Source: Casuarius casuarius (taxonomy: Eukaryota; Chordata; Aves; Casuariiformes; Casuariidae). From it: a DNA stretch of 64,000 bases. Positions 23,702-35,048 of this stretch are shown in pieces. Location of the stretch: positions 434,812 to 498,811 of the forward strand of contig PTFA01000418.1 of NCBI GenBank assembly GCA_003342895.1. The letters are read 5' to 3'. Each line of letters begins with the position of its first letter. The first letter of the stretch is position 1. The notes under the pieces are model-generated. The model was not told the origin of the DNA, searched no databases, and was given only the letters and a program-made list of their open reading frames with translations. Both the position numbers and the translations under genes were made by a program.

Positions 23702-25506
23702 AAGAAATTCTTCATTGAGATCACAGAAAGCATTAAATCTTACAGGAATGAAAACCTGTTCTCAAAAATTGTTTTTCGCTTATTGAAGAAAAATGAAAAT
23801 AGAACCTCTGAACTGAGCAGACTTCAGTTCAATAAACAACTAAGATATGAGGAAGATTTGGGATCTTGGTGTAAATTGTTGCTTTTTGGACTCTTAAAAT
23901 AACAAGTGAGACTACTCTGTGTGTGAAGTCTCCTTTTGAGAACACAGTTTTGGAATACAAATGCACATGATGTATAATGTGTAACTATCATATGTCCTCA
24001 GAGTAGACTGCTTAAACATGTCAGGTCATGAAGTTGTGCTTGTACAGCAGTGGCTGAAATGATGTTGTTGAAATAATCAATTCATTTTTCTTCTCTAGAA
24101 AAAAAGCACGTAAATGACTCTCTTAAACATCTTGGGTGTGCTTGTGGGAATTATATTAACGGCAATGAAATTTAATAGTAATGAAACAAATACTGAATAA
24201 CTTTGCTCAGTTTTATTTCTCTACCTTTGGGTATCCATAAAGGACTTTTCTATACTATTTTGTTGTTGTATGTTCAAAGAAACTGTGGCTGCAACGAGAA
24301 TGTTTTGAAAAATACTGGATACAATACTCACAAAAGACCTAATATGAAAGTCTTTTCTTTTTTTTTTCAGATGGGAAATAAAGTGACCCCAGTAAATTGA
24401 ATTATAGACTCATTTTCAAGTTTTACCATACCATGTGCCACTACCTGGAAGCACTGAGAACGTTAAGAAAAAAGCCACAACTGGACATAAAAGTAAATGT
24501 AACATTTTGTCAGAAGCATGCAGTAGTTTCTGCACACTTCAGTGGGATTTGCAAGAGTATTGTTTCTGATATATAGCCATACCTTTTACATGCTCAGCCT
24601 GGATTTAGTTCTTTAATTTTAGATATCAACATTTGAAAAAAAAATCATGCTATATTTTTAAATAGGTTAAAACTACCAGATATTATTCCCAGTAAAAAGG
24701 AGGAATTCAACTCCATGGAGGGTACACAAAGATAAGCAGTTGCTGGTAATTATGTTAGGAAACACATACAGTAGCACTTGCTCATTTTGATATTTTGATA
24801 TCCCCAGCTCTCAAATATCATTCAGTTTTACAGTGTTCTTACAGAAACTGAGGCAGTAGCTATTAGAAGCTAAGGCAAAACTCTGAAGAGACTACTGAAG
24901 CCACTGGGGACAGCTGTTCCAGAAACAATGAGCAGAAGCAGCTGTCAAAGCTGAAGAGATTCCTGAAAAGGCCAACCATTTTTAAGGGACAATAATACAA
25001 GTTTGGTCCTTGCATCTAATGGGGGCCTTCGCCATAGTCAGAAGCTGAGTGATTGTCCGAAAAGAAGGGTTCAGTCCAACAAAACTAATTCTAGAAAAAG
25101 CTCATGCAAACTGGAACATCTCTTTGAAGAAAAGCTGCCCAGTACCTAGAATGAGACTGAAGCTCTCTCCCTATATGTAAATGGAAGGGGGGATTCAAAC
25201 TCTGGTGTCCTATTCTAGCATGAATGTGACTTACTGGGCTAGGATGCTAGCATCTCCATTAGTGGTTCTGTCAATCTAGTGCCCAAAAAGGAAGTGTTCC
25301 ATTTCGAGAAGAAAAACGGACACTGACTGAACAAAAACTTTTTTCCTCCAAGAATCTATCTTCCTTCAGAACCCATTGCTTTTCAAGTTTTCTGACAGAC
25401 CAGTCTTCCACTCCATAATGTTCCTGTAGTGCTAGTCTGAACAAAATTCTAAATATTGAAAGAAGGGACCAAATCCAAGTCGTTTAACTAAGATATTTCT
25501 ATTTTC

Positions 25507-25621
25507 TTTTTTTTTTTTTTTTTCAAGGACTATAAATTAAAAATAAGCTAAGGGTTTTGAAATTATGTTCTCTCTCTTTTCTTTCCCTTTCTCTCTCTCT
25601 TTCTTTTTTTTTTTTTTTTTT
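25507..25621. repeat. Polypyrimidine tracts (T17, then CT-rich and T-rich)
   Basis: A run of 17 T (25507-25523) is followed 44 bp later by a CT-repeat and poly-T tract (25568-25621) that is entirely pyrimidine on this strand. These are simple sequences; the second could form triplex DNA in vitro. Confidence 0.85.
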
Positions 25622-26626
25622 AAGCTGGGCAGCTTTAATAGCACAGATAATTTCCTGAATATATCTATAAATCCAACAGTAGAAGAAAAGACATCTTTTT
25701 ATCCACAGATTTGTCCATTATTTCAGTAACTAGTAACAAGCAATTAAATTGTTGGTGCATTTTTCCAGAACACTTTCAGAGGAGTTTTATTTACCCAAAA
25801 CAGTTTCTAAGTAAAAAAGAGGGAGTGGGGGTGAACAGAGAGAGAAGGCATGCAAGCACATTTCTGCAAGATTTCAGATGAAGTTAAAAAGTAACCAATT
25901 AACTGCTAGCATATGTTCAGACTTTCCAGAGGGAAAAAAAAATCACGTATTTCTTGTACAGTAATTCAGCATGACAACACTATAACTCCAAAATAATCAG
26001 CTTCTGACACTTTAACACAATAATAGAGTTCCGTTCCAAGATTCTTCTGTGTTTGCTTGTGTGTGTGTGTGCAGTGTATGGGGTAGGGGAGAATCTCACA
26101 GGATACTTATTTAGAAGAGATGTTCTTTAGATGCTAGAAAATAGAAACTATTTTTAGAAGTTAATAAAACCTGAAGATTTTCTATTTATGCTTTTGTTAA
26201 GTTACTGTTCAGTTAGGCTCCATCTCAGATGGAGAGGTAATATACATGTTCTATCAGCCACTGCTGTATTAACCTGGAAGGGAGGAGGCAGATGTTTTCA
26301 CTTTGTCAAGTAATACTTGACAGAGTTATTCCTACAACAGGAAGAGTGGGTGAACTTGCTAATATAATTTAAGTCAATCCATTATCTCTCCAGCTAAGAT
26401 AAAAAATAACGTCAGTAAATCAGACCATCACTGTTTACAAGTCAACAGAACTGTATTCGGCAGAATTTTCTTTCCCCTTCCTTTATCACTGGGAATGTCA
26501 ATAACTGTACGGACTTGAGGAACTTTAAGAAAGGCTGGCTTTTTTTAAAGCTACTTCTAACATTTTTTTAACGACATCTTTTCACCGTTCTAAAAGGCCA
26601 ATGTTAACTTCTTCACCTATGTAATA

Positions 26627-26643
26627 TTAAAAAAAAAAAAAAA
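26627..26643. repeat. Poly-A run
   Basis: An uninterrupted A run follows TAATATT. No recognisable retrocopy precedes it, so it is listed only as simple sequence. Confidence 0.8.
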
Positions 26644-27252
26644 ACACCAAGGGACATGTTTACAAAACTGTTAAAAAAAAACAAACTTCTTAGGGCTTTT
26701 CAGCACACAAAAGTCTGCTCTTTTGAGACACATTAGGAATCAGACCTCTACTACTCGAATAATGGATGGATGTGTCATTAATCTAGATGTTTAACCTGGA
26801 TCATACGATATTTATTCTTCATGAAACATACTGTAAGTAGAAAGAGTATTACTGATTTGAACAGAGCTATGTAAAGAATTACATTCAGGATGAAAGATGC
26901 CTGAAGTCATAATTACACAAGGCCTTATTTTGCCATGCAGAGTCAGTAATCTTAATAGTGAATTCTCCATATTCAAGACTAAATATTGCTAATAGATAAA
27001 GGTTGGAAACACTGACCAGAAAGCTACTTCTTTGAAATCCTGCCTTTGCTACCAGAAAAATAGAATTAATCTCAGGTTCTGAATATTAAACTTATTCAGG
27101 AAGATAAATGTCTCCACTCTTTGGACTTTTTAAATTAAGAACCCACATACTTTTTTATGATTAGATGTGGGGGCTATCTAAACTGAACTGATAAACACAA
27201 TGACAGCCTTGCTATCACTGTGTCAATGCACAAGAAGAAAAAATTCTAGGAG

Positions 27253-27298
27253 GGACGTAGGCAATAAAGGAGGATGGACATAGGCAATAAAGAAGATA
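27253..27298. repeat. 23-bp tandem duplication
   Basis: Two adjacent units, GGACGTAGGCAATAAAGG... and GGACATAGGCAATAAAGA..., are repeated with a 23-bp period and a few mismatches. Confidence 0.8.
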
Positions 27299-30062
27299 AG
27301 ACATGCAAACAAAGAATGACAAGTTTTCCAAAATGTTTCTGACTTTGTTTAAATTACAGACATTCTAATTCTCAGGCTCTACATTTTCAATCACATATTG
27401 ACTTTTTCAAAGACAGAATTTCCCTCACCTTCCTGCTTCTATCCAAAAACATTCATTCAAACTCAACCTTCTGCTGAAAAACAGTCTCGTTAATAAATTG
27501 TGACTCACCTTATGGAGAGTATATCCACGCAGCCAGTTATTTGACTTGAAATTTCAGGACATGAAATAGACATGTATGAGAGAATGCTAACTTCCTAACA
27601 GTAAAAGCAAGAGAAAGTAGCACTAGCAGTACATCCAATATTCTTTCAAAACTTAGTATCTTTGTTTTCTTTGGACTGATGAAGCTCTCTCTGCAGCCTT
27701 AATTTGTAATTTAACTATCATAAATATGCCTTACATGAACACTTAAAAAAGAATATACCAAAATTTTCTGTGTTGTTGTTGCCTCAACACACAAAACAGA
27801 TATTGAATGAAGTAGGATGACATGAAACGTGTAGGATGCACGAACTATATATTACCTTTTCTAAGCCATATAAGCCAATGATAACTTTTAAGTATATCAT
27901 AGTCTTCCTATATGGTAAAAAATCAGTTCTGCTAAAAGAACGTAAATAGCAGTCACTTGAGTCACTGAAATTAAAAACTAACATTTGAGGTCTTTTTGCA
28001 AATGCTAAGCAAATGATAAAGATAACACAAGCTATGAAGAGTACTTGCATGCTCAGCTGTTGAGGCATTCTAATTTTACTCAGTGACTGACCAGTAAAAC
28101 CACAGATAAAATTTAACATGTACCACTGATGGATTCTGAGCTGACCATTATAACTCAAACAAACTTGGGGTTATGAGGATTAACTAGTAGTTCCATGAAA
28201 CATCAGCTCAGTGCTCAACTGTTACTAAAAAAAATCCCTAAAAAAAGAACAAAAAAAGTATGTGTCAGAAGTTAATAGAAAAGATACAGAAAACAAAAAG
28301 CCATCATTCTGCTATTGCATGAGTCCATGCAATGGCTGGGGTTTGAATTTGGTACATAGTTCTGGTTGACATCACAGAAAGGATATAGTGGAAATCAGGA
28401 AAAGGTCTATGAGAATTATCAGATATATGGAATGGCTTCTCTATTTCTGGAAGAAAAATGACTGGGGAGATATGACAAAAGTCTATCTGTTCTTAGGTGG
28501 CATAGAGATTAACTGGGGTCATTTTTTCACTTTGTGCTAGGAAAAACAAAGCTAGTAGGGCAAGATTTTTCTTCCGTATAGCTTGCAATTAAGCTTTGGA
28601 ATTTCTTGACAAAGAATGCTCTGGATGCCAGAAAGAGACACTGGACAAGTTGCCAGAAGAGAAATTCACTAAGGTTTAGTAAATACAGAGACATTGCTTC
28701 TGACTCAAGAGTCCTCATGTTGTAAACAGCTGAGGCTGGGGCAGTATTCTTGCATAGCGTCACAATGAACTTGCAGTGTTTTTAAACTTTTATGTCATAT
28801 TGTTATTAACCCTGGTAGAAGGGTAATAAAGGAACCCAAGCCGTTAGAGCTGATTTTCCTTCAACATTATTTATCAAGGAGATTTACATACTGTCAGATA
28901 ACTCTCACCAATGCATCATGGTCAGGAGCCCTAATTTAACACATAGCTTCCCAAATACACGACATTTCAATGAACAGAGCAAGTGAAAAATAACATTCAG
29001 CTGCCACACCACACAGTGAAAAAGGTCTGGCTTGGAAATGGGTATGATCATACAATTAAAAGCAAAGGAGACAGGAATTAAGTCTGCAATCAACTGTAAG
29101 CTTTGTGTTTGATTCAAGCAACTGGATCAAAGAGTTCTCATCTATAACACAAGATAGGTAACTGTAATGAAATGTCAGAACGGTATTTTTATAGCCTTCC
29201 TGACTTCCAAGAAAGAGTACCTATTGTTTAAGGGAATGTTAAAATGAAATACAAGACAGCTTTACAAACTGGTAATAAATTTATTCTGAACTATGATTCT
29301 GAAGTCCTAAATTCATATAGTTTTTACCTGAAGTCACAGATGATCCAAGATGTGCTAAATATAACCTTATCCTTTCTAATATATTTATGAACCTCAGTAC
29401 TGTATTTGGAATATGCAGAGTTAACTATAATAAACAAGACAAAGGAAAGGTAAGCACAACTTCTGCCTCTATTTGACAACACTCTCCAAACAGCACTCGT
29501 ATTTCATTGTATGTATATGATGTCTTCACTAAATTTGATTTTTTTTAAAAATCAACTTTTCTTCTGTCTTACATCATGAGGTTCCCCATGTTGAACTTGT
29601 CATTAAAGTTGGATATGGAATAAAGACAGAAAGCACTTTGAAAATTTATTACTAGTTCTAAAAAGGTTTGATTTTTAAGATATTATTTCGAGGTCACATC
29701 AAATAGAAACCCTGGAAAATACTCCTAAGGCTATTACCACTACCTGTAATTATCATCCATTGATGTGAAGCAGTTATGTTAGAAATAGCTTGCTTTACTT
29801 TTTACGTTCTTCAAGCAATGACGGTTTTTGATTTTAAAAGTGAAACAAACAGCCAGCTGTGACACGGCAATAGAGGGGTGTCCAGGATTCTTCTGGATTC
29901 CGGAATTAGCTGCACTGAACTCGAGAGATCATCATTTGTCAAGTATGAGAATTTATTAGAGAAAACAGGCTATAACAAAGCTAAAAGTATAGTAAAGCCA
30001 GAAATAGAACTGAAAATACATATACGTATCAGAGCTCTACAGCTAAATCACAGGTACAGACA

Positions 30063-30288
30063 TAACAACTGCTCTCGCCCTTTCCTTGAGGGCCATCCCT
30101 CTGGCATAGTTTTCCCCGGATTCTCAAACGATGAGTGCACAGTACAGTGACCGCTCTCACTCTTTATGGGTCACCCCTCTGATACAGTTTTCTCCAGATT
30201 CTCAAGCAACTGGTGCATCATGTAACAACTGCTCTCGCCCTTTATGGGCCACCCTTCTGGTATAGTTTTCCCTGGATTCTCCTCACCA
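30063..30288. repeat. Triple tandem repeat inside an LTR
   Basis: Three units begin at about 30063, 30148 and 30223, sharing CTGCTCTCGCCCTTT-like and ATAGTTTTCCCCGGATTCTC-like blocks. Such repeats are often found in retroviral LTRs. Whether these act as promoter or enhancer elements cannot be told from sequence. Confidence 0.8.
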
Positions 30289-30524
30289 CATCTTTGACAT
30301 TAGGGGCATCCCCACTGACGGGTGGGTCCTCGGGTCCCCATGCCAGCTGAACTTGGGTCCACACCAAATGTATGTGGTTTACGCTCATTATAGTCAGTCA
30401 AAACAGTGCCAGCCCACAGTCATACAAAAGCTGTATGGCTCTAGTAAGAGTGTGTGTATCAATAGATAAGCTAGTGCTCAGCCCACAAGACTGCTCAACT
30501 GGTAACAATATGCCCGCTAACACG

Positions 30525-30568
30525 TTGTTCTGTGCGGAATTCCACATTGTTCTGTGCGGAATTCCACA
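30525..30568. repeat. 22-bp perfect tandem duplication inside an LTR
   Basis: TTGTTCTGTGCGGAATTCCA plus CA is present twice in immediate succession (30525-30546 and 30547-30568). It lies in the U3-like half of the element in its own orientation. Confidence 0.92.
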
Positions 30569-31651
30569 GCACCAAGATGTTTACGGTGCCAGTCATTTCT
30601 CCTCTGTCTGGACTTATCAATGATGGGGTCATTAGAAGGTGTGCCCCCAGGCTGCAGCAACCCCACAGTGTGCTCTGGTGCACCCGGGGTTTATTAACTC
30701 TTGGGGAGCACCCTGGAGCAAACCACTTTTCTATGGGCTGCACCATCCAGAGTCTCACGCTTGCCTGTGTGGCACCTGTCACCAGCCAATAAAATTGCTG
30801 AAAACAACTCATATTCAGCATTTTCTAATGGACTTTCAGCAGTATGGAATACTGTGGATGAAGTTTGACTTCTCAAACTTAAAAAAAAAAAAAAAAGAGA
30901 GAGAGAGACACCTTACTATTAAAATTTTCAGGCTGTCTATGAGCTACATATGTACAGTAATCCTTATTTAGCATCGCTGAAGCAGCTGCTTATTCAGCAG
31001 TTTTAGTGAAGGAAAAAAAAAGCCTTTTCCAACTCAAATGGCACAGAAGATATCTGTAGGCAAGAAAAATGTCCAAAGTTGATTTGATCAAAACAAAAGG
31101 GCTAAAAGTAGAGTTAGAAAACAGAACTATTTCTAGTTTTCAGGATATAAGACAGGTGAATTCTATTCTTTTCTTTTTAAATGCAAGGTAAGTTTTCAGG
31201 GTTTTAGAGGATGCTGTTGTCTGCAGTTACTGACTACTATGCTGGAACTAACTTTTCAGCTTTTTTCCTCTGCTTTTCAAGCTCAAAATATGACCCTTCA
31301 TAGCTTTTCCCAAACTGAAGAGATTATGTTAAAATATGCAGTAGGAAAAAAAAAAAGCAAGCAGAATATGGGAAACTGCTCCAAATTTTGACATAGTCTC
31401 ATCACATTATTCACTGGTCAGGAAAAGATAAAAGGAAAAAGGTGCAAAATGTAAATTCTCTTTTTAAAACAGCATACATATGGTGCAAAAAGACATTTAC
31501 AAAAGTTCTTTTGAGAATCACCTTTTTCCAACATTGTAAAATATTATCAGTCAGGAATGTAGCACCTTCTATTCATCATCTCTACTATGCAGAGAATGAA
31601 AGACAATTTAAACCAAAAGTATCAAAAGTCAAAGTATCCAAAGATACTCTT

Positions 31652-31706
31652 TTATATATATATACACACATATATACATGTTCACGCGTGTGCGCGTGTG
31701 TGTATT
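31652..31706. repeat. Alternating TA/CA/CG purine-pyrimidine tract
   Basis: A TATATA/CACACA run passes into CACGCGTGTGCGCGTGTGTG, with mostly alternating purines and pyrimidines. This is the kind of sequence able to adopt left-handed DNA under supercoiling. Confidence 0.8.
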
Positions 31707-31760
31707 TCTAAGGAAAATCACCCTTAACAGATTGAGGATTTTTATTACCCTCCTACAAGA

Positions 31761-31783
31761 CAATAAAATAAAATAAAATAAAA
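31761..31783. repeat. (AAAAT)n microsatellite
   Basis: Four to five consecutive AATAAA/ATAAA pentamer units. AATAAA motifs here are a by-product of the repeat and not evidence of a polyadenylation site. Confidence 0.85.
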
Positions 31784-32355
31784 CCCATCTCCTTCCATGT
31801 TTTAAAGGAAAGACAAACAGGTTCAGGTCCCACTGAAGATCTAGATCTTAAAGGAAAAAAAAGATCTTAACAGGCCTTCTGAGATCCAAAACCTTGTTGC
31901 CTATTTCTCCCCCACCCCCTTCACAGATTAGGTGATGTCAAACCCAAGCAAAGGTCCAGGGCTAAAATGAGAATCTGAAAACTTTAAATTTGGACAGGTA
32001 ACCCAGTGCAGTGCTAGAGATAAAGATGATACAATGGAATGAATTTAGACTGACCTGAAAACCTGACTCATTAAGCAAGACAGCTAGACCTGGCAATCTC
32101 TGTACTACTCAAAAGAATTTCTTCAGTAAGATTACTCTAATTAAGGAAACTGTCCAGTGTCCATTCCATAAAGTGGAACACTGATATACGAGTGGAGAAA
32201 TACCACCAATATTTTCCATTAGCCTCTACTGCATTTCTGAAGCATCCTATAGAAATACAGCTGCCCCCATATTCGTGTTCTAGTAAATCTGCTTTGTTCT
32301 GGTCACATACAAGAGAATTGGAGAAGTAGTTGAACTGCTGGTAATGATTGCTTAT

Positions 32356-33388
32356 TGTCGCGGCCCGAAAGGAGTCGTTCAGGACGACCTCCCTCCCCTT
32401 TGGACCAACGACCAAGTTCGTGATGCCCTTGGACTGAATTAAGGTGAAACGACACCAGCCAACCAGTTTTAAGATTTATTAACACAAAGATAAGGCATGT
32501 GGTCAAATAGGATAACCAACTAGCTNGACAAGTCCCGTGCCACACGTTTCCTACTGATTCAACAGAGGAGAGGGAAAGAGACAGAGAGAGAGAGACAGAG
32601 AGAGAGAGACAGAGAGAGAGAGAGAAGATATCACCACCCGTGGATCCAGCGTTGTCCCGTTGGTTCTCTTCCTTTGGGAGTCTCAGCGGTGGGGGGGGGA
32701 AGGAGGGGGCTCCCGTCTGGGGGTAGGTGGGTCCTCTTCACACAGCTGGAGTTGGGTACCTCCGAAGAGGGACCCCGAACAAAGAAATCCCTGGACAATT
32801 ATACCTTTCAATCTAAGCTCTCCACCCCTCACGCGGTAGTTCAGACCAATAGCAGTTTTTTGGGTCTGGCTCCTTATTGGATCTCATTATCGTTCCTAGG
32901 CAGGCTGTTTTCTGCTGCAGTTTCTTCCACAGGTGTGTCTCCATTCCTCGGGTTCTGCTATTATCTCTCCAGGTCCTGACAAAGAGGTGGTAACTCCAGC
33001 AATTAGCACTGTTTCAGATGCAAATTGCTGGTAACTCCCTTATCGTTCCCGCCTGCACCAGCTTTGGGGCCCTTTCTCACCGAACTAGGGAGTGCGGCCC
33101 AAGGCTCCAGCAAATTCAGCCACTCATGCCAAGCAAGNTTCACAGAAGTTGCGCTAAAAACGGACAATAATTTACAGTCCAGATCCCAAAGTCTCTGCCC
33201 AATTGTGGTCTTGTTCAGTGCAGGCTTGGTGTGTCCTGGGTGGTCGCAGGGAGACCATCTCGGGGGTCGCAGCAGCCCAGTCCTGTTTCTGCCAGGGACA
33301 GATGGCTTGCTCAGGGTTATGGCCTGCCTGCACCCCATGCACCAAGAAATGTTTAAGGCAAAAAGATTCATTTATCGGTCCGCTACAC
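32356..33388 (-). mobile_element. Solo ERV LTR (family A, copy 2)
   Basis: On the - strand it begins TGTAGCGGACCG and ends CGGGCCGCGACA; the first and last 8 bp are near-perfect inverted repeats. It is 1033 bp long and flanked by a perfect 5-bp duplication CTTAT (32351-32355 and 33389-33393). An AATAAA on the - strand (TTTATT at 32475-32480) lies about 120 nt from the 3' end, and a TATA-like GGTATAATT lies near 32800. It aligns with 2932-3840 in the same orientation. The perfect duplication suggests it is younger than copy 1. Unresolved bases occur at 32525 and 33138. Confidence 0.9.
32581..32624. repeat. 14-bp (ACAGAGAGAGAGAG)n array in the LTR
   Basis: Three consecutive ACAGAGAGAGAGAG units, part of a longer purine-rich run. 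Copy 1 of this LTR family has an unrelated-length purine run at the equivalent place, which explains much of their length difference. Confidence 0.88.
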
Positions 33389-34710
33389 TTATGCACTATG
33401 TAACAGGAAAATTGTTTCCAGAGAGGGTCAGTAAAATGTTGATATTATAAAGGATTAATATGGGACTTTACCAGAAGGACACTGATTTCATCTCTTACCA
33501 TGCTAAGTTTTTACTCATCTCCTCAAAAAATGCTTTGTAAGAATGTTATTACAAGGAAACCTATGTTGTGACAAAAATATGAAAACCTAGCCTAAGAAAA
33601 AAAAATCCTACCAAAAAAAAAATCATGAAAGTATCTCGAGAAAGACAGGACTTCCCAGAAGGAGGAGTAAGTACATCTGCCTTATGTCCCCTTGCAGCAC
33701 GACAGGGAAAACGGTGCACTCAGGAACAACCCACAAGTCAGCTGGATGGAAGGAGACTGGTCCTGAAGAGGCAGACCTAGAATTCTGCAATCATGACATG
33801 AGGAAGGTCATTGTCACTATCATAAAGATGACATCTCTGTTTTGCTTTTATGGCAAGGAGTGCTCTAATCCTCAAGATGTAGAGCCTTCCAGACAGGATA
33901 TTTGTCTCTGCATCTTGACACTCTGCCAGATGGCATTGTAAAGTTCTAGACATGAATAGGATAAGAAGTAGCAAGGAAAGCAATACTAAACTGGTGGAGA
34001 CATGCTCAGGCATCAAGTTCAAGTGACATGAAATGCCAAATTCGAAACTCATGACACTATTAGAAATGGAAAGGAAAGCTCAGGAAACAATCCCAGACTT
34101 GCCAGTGTACTATGTATATTATGTATACAATATGCAACGTGCAATGCTATAAATCAGACTAACAAAAAAAGCAAGAAAACATGTTTACAGCACGTCTCAG
34201 TCATAAGCAGGTAAAGCATGTCAGATGCAGCCCAGGACTGGGTTTTTGCTATAATCCTGCAGGTCAAGAAACTCACTCCCTCTTGAAATCAAGGACAATG
34301 ATGATGACTCTTTAAGGCGAATTTCTTATTAAGATAAAACCTTCTGATGCACCTGCTGTCATATGGTAGTATTTCCCTTTGGTGGTTTATAGAGACTAGC
34401 AACTTGTTGCAAAGACACTCATGGAAAAAGTGTTTAAAAAAAAAATCCAAGAAAACAAAATCTTTTTTCTTGTAATCACTGCATAGAGTAATGCTCGCAT
34501 GGGGTATCAAATTTCTCAAACGAGAAAATAGGCCACTGTCTAGATGGTGACAGGGGTCTCTTTCACAAAGGTCCTGGCAACAGCATCTTCAGGTGGATCA
34601 GATATGACTTCTCTGAACTGCCATTCTTTTGAATTCTTATATCCAGTTGCCCCACAGCCTGCTGGATCACTCCAGCACATGCATAATTCATTCCTACTTG
34701 TTGTCTTAAA
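33389..34710. other. No gene seen
   Basis: AT-rich sequence between a solo LTR and a CR1 copy. Short overlapping frames on both strands at 33684-34052 have no splice support or recognisable motif. Confidence 0.5.
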
Positions 34711-35048
34711 TTACAGAATCACAGAAAAATTGACATTGGAAGGGAGATCTGGAGATCACCTAGTCCAACTCACCCGCTCAAGCAGGCTCACCTAAAGCAT
34801 GTTTCCAAGGATTATGTCCAGATGGCTTTTGAACATCTCCAAGGAAGGAGACTCCACAACCTCTCTGGGAAACCTGTTCCAGTGCTCAGCCACCCTCACA
34901 GTGAAAAAGCTTTTCCTTAGATTCAGATGGAACTTCCTGTGTTCAGTTTGTGCCTGTTGCCTCTCATCCTATCACTGGGCACCACTGAAAAGAGTCTGGC
35001 CCCATTCTCTCTACACCCTCCCTGCAGATACTTATATGCATTGTTAAG
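34711..35048 (-). mobile_element. CR1 LINE 3' end (sense on - strand)
   Basis: The reverse complement of the CR1 3' end starts at TTACAGAATCACAG, which is the inverted ATTCTGTGA-type tail. It runs through the familiar blocks (GGAGATCACCTAGTCCAACT; CTCCAAGGAAGGAGACTCCA; GTTCCAGTGCTCAGCCACCC) to about 35048. There the sequence switches abruptly to CR1 in the opposite orientation. The two halves together have the layout of a single 5'-inverted insertion. Confidence 0.9.

Larger units (their letters stand above)
19627..29857. other. AT-rich DNA, no supported gene
   Basis: About 10 kb without a recognisable transposon end, CpG cluster or convincing exon chain. The longest frames (for example 124 codons on the - strand at 27784-28158) have no family resemblance and no splice-site support. 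Two T-rich acceptor-like sites followed by ATGG (about 23303 and 24371) lead into frames of only 9-10 codons. Short tandem repeats and a polypyrimidine tract are listed separately. Confidence 0.5.
29858..30781 (-). mobile_element. Solo ERV LTR (family B) with internal repeats
   Basis: On the - strand it begins TGACAGGTGCC and ends GCCGTGTCACA, giving TG...CA ends and 924 bp. It is flanked by a perfect 5-bp duplication CCAGC (29853-29857 and 30782-30786). An AATAAA on the - strand (TTTATT at 29952-29957) lies about 95 nt from the 3' end. It does not align with the other long LTRs. It carries three diverged tandem copies of a 66-85 bp unit (30063-30288) and a perfect 22-bp duplication (30525-30568). 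No retroviral coding sequence adjoins it, so it is a solo LTR. Confidence 0.82.
30782..32355. other. No gene seen; simple repeats only
   Basis: This stretch between two LTRs holds poly-A running into (GA)n at about 30880-30908, an alternating purine-pyrimidine tract (31652-31706) and (AAAAT)n near 31761-31783. No exon or transposon is supported. Confidence 0.5.

Noticed and set aside
27784..28158. 124-codon frame on the - strand
   Set aside because: Hydrophobic in parts but no recognisable domain, no splice sites with partners and AT-rich codon use like its surroundings.
30372..30971. Overlapping frames near 30.4-31.0 kb on both strands
   Set aside because: They sit mostly in the LTR at 29858-30781 and have no retroviral motif.
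2932..33388. The two family A LTRs as the ends of one ~30-kb provirus
   Set aside because: Each has its own different flanking duplication (CTCAC/CTCGC and CTTAT/CTTAT) and the DNA between holds no retroviral genes.
33003..33450. Frames of 122 and 141 codons
   Set aside because: Most of this lies inside the solo LTR at 32356-33388, which does not encode protein; the frames are by-products of LTR sequence and its non-repetitive flank.
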